Of a stretch of DNA of 64,000 nt, positions 20,963 to 33,404 are shown piece after piece. A model generated the notes under the pieces. It was not told where the DNA came from. It did no database searches and saw only the letters and a program-made list of their open reading frames with translations. Origin of the DNA: Marasmius tenuissimus. Taxonomy: Eukaryota; Basidiomycota; Agaricomycetes; Agaricales; Marasmiaceae. The stretch is from positions 620,001 through 684,000 of the forward strand of contig JAQOTA010000064.1 in assembly GCA_029532415.1 (NCBI GenBank), given 5' to 3'. Every line of letters starts with the position of its first letter. Position 1 is the stretch's first letter. The position numbers and the translations under genes were made by a program.

Positions 20963-23410
20963 TTATGAATCTTCAACAATGAGAAAATCCCATCGGTCCG
21001 CGTTGGTTGGCCGCCCTGGGTCCATCATCTCGTACTCAGCGCTAGTATCTCGCTGTGAGGATCTGTTGGCTGCAAAATAGTTATTCAATATTCGATCAGA
21101 ACCAAATAAGGATGAGATTCATACCGGTGTTATCGGTCTCGAGCCCTAAAAATTCAGCCAAATAGCTAGCGGTTGAGCTGCCCAAATGTGTTCGCGTTGT
21201 CACTTCCCAATTTTCGGTTGTATCAACTACTGAGAGCGTCGACGGGAATGTGACCGTATCTCCTGGCCCGTCGTCTGTTCCTGATCTAGCGTACCAGTCA
21301 GTATCATCTGAGTTTTCTAGGTCTGCCATTTTTCTATTGTACGGTGCGCCTTCCGACTTTCCATCTCTGACTGTGTTCTTCAGCTCTACGATCCTTTGAC
21401 TATGAGGATCACCTAAGTATACCAAGCGTCAAATGATACCAAAAGGAAGGGAGAAAAAAGAAACATCATTCGCTGGTACCCACCCCATATCAATTCGGGA
21501 TAACCATAATCTCTGGCATATTGCTTCCCGTCCGGCTCATAGTTTTTGTTGCGCATGTGGTTGTCAACTACACGATATCCACTTGACCAATGCGAGCCGA
21601 GCCATGTCTCAACGGTCAGGTGAGGTATTCCATATTGATCCCAATTCTGCTCCGGGATGGTGGCCTTACCTTTTGGGTCCAATGACCAGTAGAATATTGG
21701 ACCAGGAAGGGGATCGGGTATGCAGCACATTCCATCGATGTACTCAATGTGAAGGGGGGGAACGAAGAGGTAGACGGGTGTGGGGTAGGCTCCGGAAGTA
21801 CCTGCCAAGTTCCCGGCGACGGAAAATCCAATTTCGTCAATAAAAACTAGAGACAAATATCAGAGGGACATGAAGATATGAGTGGGAACAAGGCTTACAT
21901 GTCGAAAGTGTGCTATCCTTTTTGGATTGGCAAAGATAAGCGGCGCGCAACCGATTCCGGTCTCTCAATGGAAGGCGTAACGAGAAGTGTAAGTGTAGTT
22001 GGGCATCGCGGGTGTCACAGAGTTGAAATTCAACGCGTGCAGCAACTATTTCAATTAGAAGAGGAAGAGATGGATAGAGATAGGGCGTACCTTTCCTAGA
22101 GTAACTCACGTCAATGTTGTGACTACGATTCACAAAACACCACTCGGGACGCGGAATGCAAGGGAAGTGGGCAAGGATACCACGTCTCCAGCGTTTGACA
22201 ACGGCTCCGAATGTCAATCGGCCGTATCGTGCATGATTTGACAAGTCTCTTCGGTTTGTTCCTCCCAATGATGCAATCAGGTACAACAAGTCACCGAAAG
22301 TGTTCTCGAAGTAAGTAGTGATCGAGTCGGCATCAAGTTGAGGAAGAGGCCCTTCGGGAAGTGGCGTTGGCGCGTATTGGGAGTATTCAGTCAGTTGTTT
22401 GATGTTCGCGCAAGCGTCATAGTGCCAAGTCCGAGTTTTGAGATTGAATGTCCAATCCCACCATTCTCCCGAAACCTGTTGTGCTTTTTTTAGTCGGTCA
22501 AGACTCGAACCAGCTAAACTTACCGGAATCCTCAGCGATTCATCGCCGCGCAGCACAGACACAGCGAGATCCTAAAGGCAGTTTCAGCAAGGTTTGGATG
22601 CATCATGCAGGTCGAAGTACTCACAAGGGTGTACTGGATGTATCTAAATACAATACTGCGGGCATTGTGTGGACCGATAAACTTGTATCCATTGACCAAC
22701 TCTAAGAATCTCGAGTAATGAGCTTTCACGACGAGCCCCGCCTCTAAAAACCTCCTTACCTTCGTATAGAACGAAAGTTGGCATCTCCGCCGTCATCAAT
22801 CCCAACATCTGAACGACTCGCGGCGTCCTAGGCACATCTTTTGAGATACAAAGCCTACCTGAACTGGTTCAAGTCCTACCTGTGAGCTGAATAAGCCTGG
22901 TAGAACTCGTCCCATAACTAAAGCACTGGATATCACTTTGATGCTCGATAGATAGTTAATGTGCACTCACCAGGCGTGTAGTATCCCTATTCCTCTTGCC
23001 CTTTGGCTCAAAACTCACCACGGTAACCGTGTGATTGTGTGGGTACATCGTGGCAGTATGAAACTTCTTCACAACCACGATTCTTGTTTGTCTACCATTC
23101 CGACATGACCTGTTGTCCGTCAAAGGCGCCCTGATTGCCACCTCTATCTCCCGGGACCAGGTCTGCTCTCGAAGGAAGATGTCGCCCTCATAAATCTCCC
23201 TATACCGTCTTTGTTTGGGCTAGAAAACAGATGTTCTGAGTCCGTCCAATAATCAAAGCGTTCAATGAATACCATGATTCGATCCTCCTCCCGCTCCTGG
23301 CAGGTTGGGCACCCAATATAGTTGTGATTGACATCCCCTTCCACGTGTTGAAACACGCTATTCTTACCAATTCTCGTGTTTTTGGCACCTAAGAAGAAAT
23401 TGGAGGTCAT
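20963..23410 (-). CDS. Kinase-like lineage-specific protein, copy C (apparently intact)
   Basis: This is the best copy of the family. Exon 1 (23273-23410) starts MTSNFFLGAKNTRIGKNSVF; GT-AG introns are visible at 23220-23272 and just below 22971. Exon 2 (22971-23219) reads KQRRYREIYEGDIFLREQTW to FEPKGKRNRDTTRL. Then come LWDEFYQAYSAHR, VVQMLGLMTAEMPTFVLYEG, LVVKAHYSRFLELVNGYKFI, and a long exon with WDWTFNLKTRTWHYDA, FENTFGDLLYLIASLGG, PRPEWCF and LRLPLRDRNRLRAAYLCQS. VFIDEIGFSVAGN and VYLFVPPLHIEYIDGMCCIP follow, then an acidic linker and the end RWDFLIVEDS. The spacing of REI-EGD, VKKFH, QMLGL and LYEG resembles a degenerate kinase N-lobe and hinge, but no catalytic loop is seen. Function is unknown. 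It is convergent with copy B. Confidence 0.72.
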
Positions 23411-23472
23411 ATTCGAGTGAGAGAGGCAGGGGGGAGGAACAACGGGGAACAATTCACTGGCGTTTGTGTTAC

Positions 23473-23565
23473 TATATATGTGATCGCCCGTTTTCCCACG
23501 TCATCCACGCGTAGTCACAGCCCCCATGAACCGCTGCCACCCAAATCACATTCATGATCCGACAC
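23473..23565 (-). promoter_or_regulatory. Conserved 5' flank of kinase-like family, copy C
   Basis: On the minus strand GTGTCGGATCATG (within 23547-23565) and GCGATCACATATATA (within 23473-23488) correspond to the two blocks before copies A and B. The TATA-like block is about 65 bases before the ATG. Confidence 0.4.
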
Positions 23566-23765
23566 GTTTTCTGGTTGGAAACGTTGTCCCGATTTGGCAT
23601 AAAGCATACCCTAACTGCGGACTGACCGAATTAACCGGCCGACACTTCTCATGATAGTAGAGCGGTAGTGATCGTTGTAGCATCCTGGTGTCTTGATATA
23701 GAATAATGAATGCTCATCCAGAATGACGAACACTCCCACTGGCATAGTCGACCAAGACTGTCTAT

Positions 23766-24482
23766 TCATCCCAGGAACACGAAGTCGACTCTGTAAGAGT
23801 CTACTTCCCCGTATGCTACTTTGTTCTTTTCGTTTTTGTACGATATCTGCAAGAACCGTAGCCTCTTAGTCGGTACATACACCTTGCCATTTATTTCGCG
23901 ACCTAGAGCTCTCGACTCAACAATGTCGCATAAGAGATCCAGATTCCAATGCGACACCAACCTCAAATGCGTCAAATTGGGTAAGTACCCTTGAATCGCC
24001 TCCGGAAGTACCCCTTTACCCTCAGAATAATGAGCTGGTCAGGTTATTGCGTGAAGCAATGGACGCTGGGATGGTCTTCTCGAATGACGAGTGTTTGTAT
24101 CCTCAGAGGAGCTGCGTGGATGATACGGTGGTAGTATGAGAACTAGAAGTTGCGGCGTCCGAGATCGGGGTGTGGAGGTTTGTCAACATGTTGGACTGTT
24201 CGAAAAAGGTTTTCAGGAATGTTTTAATGGCAGCTTTTCTCTTTTCCTGAGCGTGTAGATCGGGGTTGGGAGACAGCGAGGGTGAGAAGGGATGGGGTTG
24301 AGATGAGGGGCACTGATAACGCGCTCGTGCTCTATTCCTTCCCAAATGTCGAGGAACTCAATGTTGGCGAGTGACATTGGGGTGGTAATGGTTTCGACGT
24401 CGGTTCTCTCGTCGCCAAAAACGTTGGATCGACAGTGATGGAGCAATGGGATGCAGTCCAGGGATATGGAAATTAATTCCAC
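23766..24482 (-). pseudogene. F-box/LRR-like C-terminal remnant
   Basis: Three overlapping minus-strand frames together read like the C-terminal half of an LRR-type F-box protein. They are LANIEFLDIWEGIEHERVIS (24482-24213), AAIKTFLKTFFEQSNMLTNL (24345-24103) and LPNLTHLRLVSHWNLDLLCD (from about 23975). The frame switches and internal stops indicate a decayed gene. It sits downstream of and in the same orientation as the intact F-box gene at 24677-26038, so it may be an old tandem copy. Assignment rests on the leucine pattern only. Confidence 0.4.
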
Positions 24483-24676
24483 ATTACTTTTGCACAGTCA
24501 GGGCTTTGAAGAATCACGAAAAGGGCGTTTTTGCGCTTCTGATACTGACATCGCTGAACGTAGATATGTCCCTCGGACGATAAAATACAGGATCCAGCAC
24601 AAGATCAGGTTTAGATAAGTCTAGAAAAAGCCTACTGAATATATTGTGTACCATGAACCGAGACGAGGCTAGTACA

Positions 24677-26038
24677 TCAAAGCAAGTCCTTCAATGACGC
24701 CACCCTGTCCACGAAGTGGCACCCGTCCAAGTATAAACACAGATTGGGACAAACGATACCAGAGGAAGTCCTCAGAACCTTCAAAACCGAAGTGTCGGTG
24801 GACCAGAGGCTCAAAACCTCCAACTCCCGGAATCTCAACACAAATTCAAAGGCGAACGGACCGTCCTTCGACTCGACCGCATCAGGTCGCACTTCGTAAA
24901 ACACAACATCCCACAGGGTCAGCCTCCGAACGTGGTCGAGGGGAAAGCATCTCATGAGTTCTTGATATCCTTCCATGATTTGGTGTTTGTCGGTCCCCGA
25001 GACCCACCCTACAGATGCTGTTTGATCCTCGACTATCAGCTCCTCCAGGGCTGGTAGGTCTAACGTTTGGGCGGCCCATACGAGATCTTTCGGGTAGGCG
25101 AATCCGATCGTCATCGTTTTGACACTCGGTAGGGTTATTCTCCCACCTACGAACTCAACATCGGCGATGGAGATGTTGGATAACTCGAGCGTTGTTAGTG
25201 TTTCGGCGTTCGCAAGGAGGATACGATGAAGGTCGGTGTATAAGGGGGAGTTGTGGTGTGGAATGTTCATGAGACGGAGGGTTTGTAAGCCAGATAGATG
25301 GAGGAGGCTCCAGTCGTGTGTTATGTTATTGATTGTGAGGTGCTTGAGCGACGGGAAAATCAAGATGGATGATTGGGGTTGGTTATCGGTCGGGATGAGG
25401 GGTGATATGCCGCCGACTCGCCAGAGGGGGAGAGCGTGTGGTTGGGAGAAGGCTTCGATGGTGTTGGTAGGGTTGTAGGTCAATGTGAAAGTCTCCAATC
25501 TTGGTAAGTTGTTGTTGCTGTTCTCGATAACCCCCTCGACGAGGCTGGTAAGGAGCTCCATGCCAAGCCATGAGGAGGTTTCAATTGTTAGCTGGCAACA
25601 GCGAGGAACGGCGATTTGAAAGAGGTGTGTGATCAGTTGTGATAGCGGGCCGTTGAGGAGTGACTCTGATATGTCGTCCGAGTCGGGGCCTATTGGGTTC
25701 TCACTAGAACGAACTAGATTGATTGCGAGTGCGAGAGGTCGTTGTTGGGAGTATTTGAGTGCGATTTCGACGTGTTCGCGGAGTTTAGTGAGCTCCCTGT
25801 CATCTGGATGGCATTCTAGAGCTTGGATGTCGATTAGGAGCCTCGTCCACAACGACGATTCGCCTTGGAGACATTGATAGAAGGTACGGCAAGCAAGGGC
25901 TGGGGATACGAGAGATAGGGAGCTCGAAGTACAGGAAAGAAGCCGACCGAATATCAAGAGAAGGAGCTCGGGGGGAAGTCGCTGAAAAGGGGACAGTTTC
26001 TGACGGAGAATCGTCGCTTGAGGGCGGGAGACAGCCAT
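24677..26038 (-). CDS. F-box protein with LRR-like C-terminus
   Basis: An F-box lies at the N-terminus: SPFQRLPPELLLLIFGRLLS then SLSLVSPALACRTFYQCLQ, with the LPPE-LL-IF opening and a final conserved Trp (SSLWTRLLI). F-box proteins recruit targets to SCF ubiquitin ligases through Skp1. The rest shows leucine-rich spacing: PRLETFTLTYNPTNTIEAF, LKHLTINNITHDWSLLHLSG, LQTLRLMNIPHHNSPLYTDL, and LDLPALEELIV. I chose the second Met (26038; MAVSRPQATIL) because the frameshifted paralogue at 29982 begins with the matching MAASDSHADI; an upstream in-frame ATG at 26068 would add ten residues. It is uninterrupted and intronless, 453 aa. Targets are unknown. Confidence 0.78.
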   Translation of the reverse strand: MAVSRPQATILRQKLSPFQRLPPELLLLIFGRLLSCTSSSLSLVSPALACRTFYQCLQGESSLWTRLLIDIQALECHPDDRELTKLREHVEIALKYSQQRPLALAINLVRSSENPIGPDSDDISESLLNGPLSQLITHLFQIAVPRCCQLTIETSSWLGMELLTSLVEGVIENSNNNLPRLETFTLTYNPTNTIEAFSQPHALPLWRVGGISPLIPTDNQPQSSILIFPSLKHLTINNITHDWSLLHLSGLQTLRLMNIPHHNSPLYTDLHRILLANAETLTTLELSNISIADVEFVGGRITLPSVKTMTIGFAYPKDLVWAAQTLDLPALEELIVEDQTASVGWVSGTDKHQIMEGYQELMRCFPLDHVRRLTLWDVVFYEVRPDAVESKDGPFAFEFVLRFRELEVLSLWSTDTSVLKVLRTSSGIVCPNLCLYLDGCHFVDRVASLKDLL

Positions 26039-29000
26039 GACGAGTACCACAACTCTATCGATCCCCATTTAATCAAAATTCCTCGTGAATCAGGGTGTAT
26101 AAGCTCACCTTGGGCTGTGTTTAGGGGCTAATGCGAAGAGGGGAAGTTCTCTGACACGAGGCGAAACGGCTTGAGACTCAAAACAAGATTGTTTTTACTC
26201 GAAATCGAGTCTCAAGTTGACGATTGAAGGCTTGTGGAGTCCAAATTCAGGTCCTCAGGTGCGATAAACACAATAGTCTCGTCCGCGAATAAGATTGAAG
26301 GTCCTAATAAGGAGCCAATTCTGGACTGAGGTATAGGATTAGCGGGGAAAACATCTTGCGTACGCGCTTTCAGGACCATATTGTTGATCGACAGAGAGAT
26401 CGAGCGTTTTGAGTCTTGCATAGGATTGGGCCAAATTTTCGGACACGGAACGGTCGTCCTGATGAGGCTCGAAAGTCGCGACTCCCTCGTGGAAGTGAGA
26501 AGGCACACTCGTGGGAAAATGATTTGATGATCGCATGTGCCGCGGGCCATCAGAGCCGTGTGCGAATCGTATCTTGCTCTCCGATCATGACAAGGACAAT
26601 GCTCTGCTCGTCAGATTCCACTGTAAGCTCCTTTATTCCTCGTTTTTTTAGCTCTGATTGGTATTTTCAAAGCATTTCGATATCTTCTAGTTCCCAGCCA
26701 GCAACTGTGAACGTTCTTTTCGTAATAAGGGTATATATGGGTGAAAGTAAGTCGTTCGAGCATCTTCTCTAGCTTTGATTCGAGTTATAACTGAGCACAT
26801 TCTCATAGAGCCGATAGCTTGCGTGCTTCGTTGATACTACCAGAACGATCTCCCAAAATACACAATCCTGTTTTATCCGAGCTGAATTCGTCTGCTCGCT
26901 CGCTTCCGTTAGCGTTCCCTTCTCTTCAAGCTTCATCTATCACTCGGACCAGGGGCGAAACCAACATGATGACCGACCGTACCTGTCATTTTAGCAGCAT
27001 AACCCGAGGGTGAGCTACACAACCTATATGCTTTGCACCACTAGGCCCTGTGAAGCACTCTAATATGGAAACAGCCGCTAGTCTAGGAGATAAAGAGACG
27101 AGGATAGCCATGGACTAAGAGATTTGGAATTCCGTGAAGAACTCGTCTTTGGAGCGCAGAATAACCCTCACGTCTCTCACGTCGGCCTAGGACAACATGT
27201 TCCAACCCTCCCAAACAGTCACAGTATTCAACTATGTGTCATCATATGCATGGGCTTCCACTACACCCCGGTTCCATCGATTTTGTCTGCAATTAGCCGT
27301 TGCCGAATTCCTCCACCTCGTCTCTCTCTTTTCCTCCATTATTTTCTCCGTTACCCGCGCCACTCAGCGCAGCATACGGAGCCCAAGCGTCCATCCTGTT
27401 GTGTCTCTGATTACGGAGACAATTTTCACTATTCGTGGCTTTGCCTCTCGTCGCGCATAGACACGCTCGCACCGCCAGAACGTTACCGATAGGGCATGTC
27501 AGATATAGGCGATGGTCAAGGTACGTTCTTTCTCGTTGCTTGATTCGTTCGTTGTGAAACTCAACCCAGCCGAAAGATCCCTCCACCGAATTCTCCACTA
27601 CCGTGCTCTAAACTCCATACCCCGTCATTCGTGCAGTCCCTATTGGTCTTGGTAACCACTATCCCACCGTCACCTTCCGTTCTCGCTATCTACCCACATC
27701 CCCGCATTCATCGAAGAGGGCACACTGAGTCTACGCCCCAACGTACCCGTACCTGCTCCCGCTGATCCAAGAAGCCGCCATCGCCGCCCAACATCCTGTC
27801 CGTTCAAGATTTCGGCTGCCGAAAACCACACTGCTGGTGGGGATGGCTATATGCATCTCCACACACCCACGATGGTTCGACAATAACGCCAGCTTGCGAA
27901 TTCGAATATTCTTGCCTAATGGCATGTAGAGGGTTCGAACTTGCCGAATACATTTGGGTTGCATTGCTGTTTGGAGAGGGGAGAGTAGAGGTCGCTATGA
28001 GAGGCGAAGAGAAGTGGGATAGGCAGGGTGATGTAGATTTTGTCCGGCGAGGGATAGGTCAGAGTCTGAATCCGAGGAGTACGGGTTGCGTATGGGTGCG
28101 AGGGTGGGAGCCGAAAGGGGCGTTGGTCTGTCCCGGAAACCGGTACCAGTCGAAGTGGTGATGGTGGTATATCCGAGGATCGTGGAGAAGAGGAAGAGAG
28201 TTCGTAGGGAGCTTGAGCTCGGTTAGGGTGCAGAAGACGCCTAGGATGCCTTTATCTACGGTGGTCGGTGGCTCTTAGATTGGAGATGAAGCGTCAATAT
28301 ACTCTACCGACGCAGGCCAGGGAGGTGGTGGAAGGTTTAACTGGGCCAGTGGTGACGATTCTAGAGGAAAGGGGAGATGTAGAGTGAAGGGGCGAAATGG
28401 CTGAGTTATATTACCCGACAACCAGCATCGTTAAGGTCGTTGAAGGACTTGGTAACCATTATTCTAATGAGCCAAGTTCTCGGATACTTGGATCCAGGAG
28501 GATGACCGACTGGTTGAACGGTGGCGGAAGGCGTTGGAGTGTTCGACCATAGCCATGAGTCCTCGCTTACCACCCACTACTTCCGTTGGTCTCACCTTTC
28601 CGTCATATCGTCATACAACTGCACTCTCCAGCTCCCGCCGCCGATTCACACTTAAACACGCCCATCCTGCCTATCTTTCCCGTCATTGAAAGAGAGCTCT
28701 GGAAGGACTCATGGAAGACACTCGACCCTTGGAATGTGTCCCCTCTCGGGCGTGAGCCCTGGACCCTTCCTAATCCACACCTACCAACCCACGCTACTAC
28801 CGTCAGCGCAATAGCAACACCTCCACCTCCAGCCCTCGTTCACGAGGGCATATTCATGACGAAACACTACTCGTTGGATCTATCTATCTCGTCGGCATAT
28901 CTCATCTCGCATCCAGCGGGAACGTAGTAGGCGGCAAGGTTGGGACTTTATGAGTGTTGGGGCTGAGAGGCCTAGCATGCCGACATCATACTCGTGATCG

Positions 29001-29981
29001 GTGTATGGTCTGGATGGCCGCGGTTAGGCAATTTTGTCACTCCGGTCTTTTGGGAGGGTTGGACGCTTACTCCGCCTTCCAGAGCTGCTGCTGTCGGGTC
29101 TGAAGTACAAATACCTACAGAGAAGACGGGTAGGAGACCGAAGTCTGACTCTGGGCCTAGGTGGTCGTCTTTAGGGTGATTGTTTCGAAGTTGACGAAAA
29201 GAAGGGGGGAAGATACAGAGGGTAAACCACGAGAAGGGAAGGGTGATCATGAAGGGGAGGAGAAGGACGAATAACGTGCCCAGGTGATATTGACGCGCAG
29301 CGTTGCGGATGTTCCAACGTGAATGTTGCCCTACGCTTGAGGCAAAATCTCAGTTCTGCGAGCGGATTTCCCTATCCTCAATCGCCGTCACCGCCGAGGA
29401 ACACCGTGATGAGAATGAACAGCTGTTCTCCTGTACCTTGGACTGGGTGGAGAAGTGGATTCAAGGTCTCTGGAATGCCTTGGGCGTCGTAAATGGGAGG
29501 CCGCGTTGACTGAGCATTGTATCTTGAATTTCGTTTGTTTTCTGTCGTTTTACTCGTTTCGTCCCTCAACGATGGTCCCCCATTCACCTTCGTATTTCGG
29601 CCGCTTTTTTGTCAGGTAGTTATTCATTGTTTATATGCTAGTTGCTCTCTCCTCATATTCACTGGTCTGCACGATAGTTGTACCTTACTTTCCGAGAAAA
29701 CAACGAGGAGATTTTGGCTTGTTATAAATCGCCCCTTTCCGAAAATACTCGCACATATGCGGAGTAGATCCAATCCAACAATGAATTTAGCCATTCCGAC
29801 CCGATGTGCCAGCCTGCCGCCACCATACGTCCGCGACTTAGTTTTGTCTCGCATCGGAGATCATCAATCACCTCCAATCTTCATTATATGTGGCCCCTAC
29901 CTACACTCCGTGGTGAGACTTTTGCCCCTGACTCAAGGGACATTTGGCTCAAAAGGGTGCTCATAGACCGTGCTATTCGTA
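26039..29981. other. Long stretch without a supportable gene
   Basis: Several medium frames exist (26212-26550 minus; 27197-27460 plus, hydrophobic MFQPSQTVTVFNYVSSYAWA; 28586-28927 plus, proline-rich). None shows a domain, a paralogue in the window or a consistent intron pattern. GC-rich, GA-skewed stretches at 27960-28400 and 28990-29250 look like decayed coding sequence. I cannot assign it. Confidence 0.3.
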
Positions 29982-31407
29982 ATGGCTGCCTCGGACTCTC
30001 ACGCAGATATTGTTGGGTAAAAATTGCCCCTTTCCTGCAACTCCCCACCGAGCTCCGACTCCACATCTTCAAACATGTCGTTTCATCCACCGAAAGCTCT
30101 CTGTCTCTCTTCTCTATTACCCTCGTCTGCAAATTATTCCGCGAGTGTCTTCAAAGTGATCCAACTCTATGGACCACAATATTGATCGCCCTTCCAGTAC
30201 TCGAATTCCACCGCCGAAACAAAAGCCTTGCCAAGTTCACTCAAATGACGACCCTTGCACTCGAATACTCTCACGAAAGACCAGTGTCCGTAACAGTGAA
30301 CTTGCTTCGTTCTATCGGTCACGACGCGAAGGACATACTATCAGATCCCGCCGTCGACCATCGTCTCCGGCAAGAATACCTCGCCAACTTGGTAGAATCA
30401 CACGTCGCATCAGGAATCCCCGTAAGGGATGGCCCCTTGTCAGATTTCATCCCTCACCTTTTTCGGGTTGCTCTCCCCAGCTGTCGCAAGTTGGCCCTCG
30501 AGTGCTCCTCATGGCGCGACATAGTGGATCTTACCCGTCTTGTCAAGCTCAATATCCAGAGAAACAGCACCCTCCCAAAATTAGAATCATTCAGCATGAC
30601 ATACAACCCCGCCAATACGATCGAGGGTCTCACTTACTCACATGCCACTTCGCCGTGGGGTGGCGGCGACTGTTCTCCTCCAATCCGGTCCAGCGAGTCT
30701 GACGACAGGACAATTACACCCCTCCCGTTCCTGAGGCACGTTAAAATCAACAACGTTGCACATACTTGGCGTCTCTTCTCTCTCTCTGGTCTACACACTC
30801 TCCGTCTTGTTCACATCCCATCCTTCAACTCCCCTTCTTACGCCGAGCTTCACCGCATCCTCTCGCGAACACGAAAACGCTCAACATACTCGAGCTTTCC
30901 CATACGTCGATATCTAATATCAAACCTGATGGCGGTAGGCTTACCGTCCCGAACGTGAGGAGGATGATAATCGGGTTCGTACGTCCAATGGACCTGGTGT
31001 TGGCCGCTCAAACGTTGGACCTACCAGCGTTGGAAGAGCTAGAGATTGAGGTCCGGGTAGGGGATCTGAAGTTCAGACCAAGAGTCAGCGGGCTGCCATT
31101 GGAAACAGACGAGATCAAACGCCAGACAATGGAAAGGTATCAAGCGATAATGAAGTACTTTTCTCTGGCTCACGTTCGGAGGTTGGTTCTGAGACGGGTT
31201 GTATTCTACGAGAGTAAAGGTGAAGAGTACCAGGCCGAGACAAACGAGGAGGTTTCATTTGCTATTAGATTCTTTTCTGAATTCCGGGAGTTAGAAGACT
31301 TGGAAGTTTGGTTTGACGACAATTCGATAGAGCTTTCGAGGGTAGTGGAATCACCATCTGATACCCTGTTTCCGAATCTGCGCTCTTGTTTCGTTGGGCG
31401 GATGTAG
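29982..31407 (+). pseudogene. F-box/LRR-like paralogue with frameshifts
   Basis: It is a paralogue of the gene at 24677-26038. The ATG at 29982 gives MAASDSHADIVG, which aligns with MAVSRPQATIL, then meets TAA; the F-box continues in another frame as APFLQLPTELRLHIFKHVVS and SLFSITLVCKLFRECLQSD. The LRR-like body matches closely: LPKLESFSMTYNPANTIEGL, LSGLHTLRLVHIPSFNSPSY, AELHRIL. Near 30865-30880 the frame shifts again, and the C-terminal part continues at +1 as NILELSHTSISNIKPDGGRL, LVLAAQTLDLPALEELEI, ending FPNLRSCFVGRM at 31407. Two disruptions suggest a pseudogene; an assembly error is the alternative. Confidence 0.7.
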
Positions 31408-31796
31408 TATTGTGATGACGCCGGCCTGAATTTATGGTAGTACTCGCTTGAGTCGTGAAGCCTCGCTCGATCTCGGTACAATTATATTGTGATTTACAAC
31501 TAAGCATGGTTCCCCGTTCGGAAGCCTATTCAGTGTATTACACATCAAAGTATTTGTAGTAAGGTTACAATGAAAAAAATCGAACGGTGCTGTTCACTAA
31601 GCCCGACCATCTTCCCAGCACCTACTTTCTACCATAATCTTCGACTCGGCCTTTCTCGTCTCTGGAAAATGAAAAACGAATTCGTCGTATTGAATGAGCT
31701 CGTATAAAAACAGTCTCGACAAAGGGATAGAGCTGCAGGCTGAGAAGTAAGACCGTAAATACATAGGTAAAAATCTGAATCGAACAAGCCTGTCGA
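31408..31796. other. Spacer, no gene seen
   Basis: Lies between the 3' ends of the F-box pseudogene (plus) and the multi-TM gene (minus). AT-rich stretches may hold termination signals; nothing specific is visible. Confidence 0.4.
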
Positions 31797-33404
31797 TCAC
31801 CACGAGCCAGAGTCTCTGTCTATTTCAAGCTCAACAACATTGATAACCGGACGAGGTTTCTGAGGTACGGCGACTGTGGCACCTACTGGCGGGTCAGACC
31901 GATTCACCATCTGGGTATCTCCCAGTCCAACCCGCGCAATCATCAACGTAGGACAAATTCCCTACGAACCATGTCAGTCTCGCATTTGCAACGAAGGGGA
32001 GAGCCAGAGCGACAATAACTCACCGCGAACTGAACAAGAAGTGGGGACAGATTCCAGCCTGCCAGCGGCGGGAGCAGGATAAATGGGATCGTGATGATTA
32101 GAACGAGGGGGTATAGCAATCCCGACTGAAATCTTGAAAAGATCGCCGTTGATGTAGGCTTTTCAGCGTGGATCCTAGCTCCAGAGAAAAAGAACCCACA
32201 TGATCACTGCGATTGAAGCATACCTCTTCTTTGAACTCGAGGAGACGTAATCATCCGACCAGCGCGAAGACAACCAGATCTTTCCGGCTATATTCACCGT
32301 TTGAATCTGATTCCCTGTAAAAGTTGAGGAGGTGGGAGTACGTACCGACCATCAAAGTGAGAGCGGTATTTATCAGTGCGTTTAGAGTGAAGAAAGTAAT
32401 CTCAAGGTAGGTCCCCTCGTCGATCCACTTTGCTAACGAAGAACTCGGTACAAGGCCTGCGGAGGCGGTGATAGTCATGGATAGGACTCCCGCCGCTTGT
32501 GGAGATGCACGTTAGGAATATGTGACCCTTGTGACCTGAGTACGAGGCAAGGGCTCACCATTAGACAGTAGACAGGCGATTCCAGGGACAACTATAAAAG
32601 TCTTTCGAAAGTTATATATCACATAACATCTGAAAACCTAGCGAACAAAAAAAGGACAGGCATTGGATCATCTTGAATTCAGCTGCGAATCGTGAGATAT
32701 CAACATACAAGGACAACGTCGGCAAGAGCACTGATCTCCCATGGAGGTGGATCAGAATCAATCCCCTCAAGCAGCCACATTCACTTACTTCGCCAACATG
32801 ATGAGAACAGATGACAGAATTCTCGAAACCGGGAGCGGATAAGCTTATACTTGCGCCATGACATGACGAGGAGACCCACCTGAATACTGTAAGAAGACGT
32901 CCCATCAAATCCCGTGCCTTTGCCTGATGCTCCTCCACTCCATCCCCAGCCCGCTCATAGAAACGACACTCTGCTTGAACGATAACCAAACCGGTATTGA
33001 CAACTAGGCCGAGAGTTGCTAGAACGAATAACGCAATTATTGTCGTGAGATGGAAGGTTCGTTCGCGGGTCCTAGGCCGTTGTTTAAGAACGAGAAGACA
33101 GAGTGCGAACGACATTGCGTAGAAGCCTGTCATAAGAGATAGGAATAAGGAAGGTGAAGAGGGGTCGAATAGGTACGTCGCACTTTGAGTATGCTTACCA
33201 TATGCGAGAAACTGAAGCTATAGTTGAATATGAAACAAATTTAGTAAGATAGCAGAACCACTTCGGAAATCAAATGGAGAGATTTCTACATACCCCAGTA
33301 ACAACAGTGGGGCCGATAATGATGCCCGACAAGGTTAGGTGGGATTGCCTAGGAAATGACTCCTGCCCCAAAGCAGGCTCGATCAGTTCAAGCGCTTCAG
33401 GCAT
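31797..33404 (-). CDS. Multi-exon seven-TM-type membrane protein (agaricomycete family)
   Basis: The start MPEALELIEPALGQ (33404) is followed by hydrophobic segments spread over short exons: GIIIGPTVVTG, LQFLAYGFYAMSFALCLLVL, a basic loop (KQRPRTRERTFH), LTTIIALFVLATLGLVVNTG, later LEITFFTLNALINTALTLMV, LYPLVLIITIPFILLPPLAG and finally QFAGICPTLMIARVGLG. The PTL-I-RVGLG ending is a hallmark I know from many agaricomycete membrane proteins. Introns are GT-AG and about 50-70 nt; one donor lies after FLAYG. A hydrophilic tail ends IDRDSGSW with the TGA at 31797-31799. The topology resembles seven-helix receptors, but no ligand or G-protein coupling can be inferred. It shares organisation with the gene at 46671-48294. 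Confidence 0.72.

Noticed and set aside
27197..27460. 87-aa hydrophobic ORF as a membrane protein
   Set aside because: No intron context, no paralogue and an overlapping 122-aa frame; composition alone is not enough.
27925..27945. GGTTCGAAC as a tRNA T-loop
   Set aside because: No matching acceptor or anticodon stem around it.
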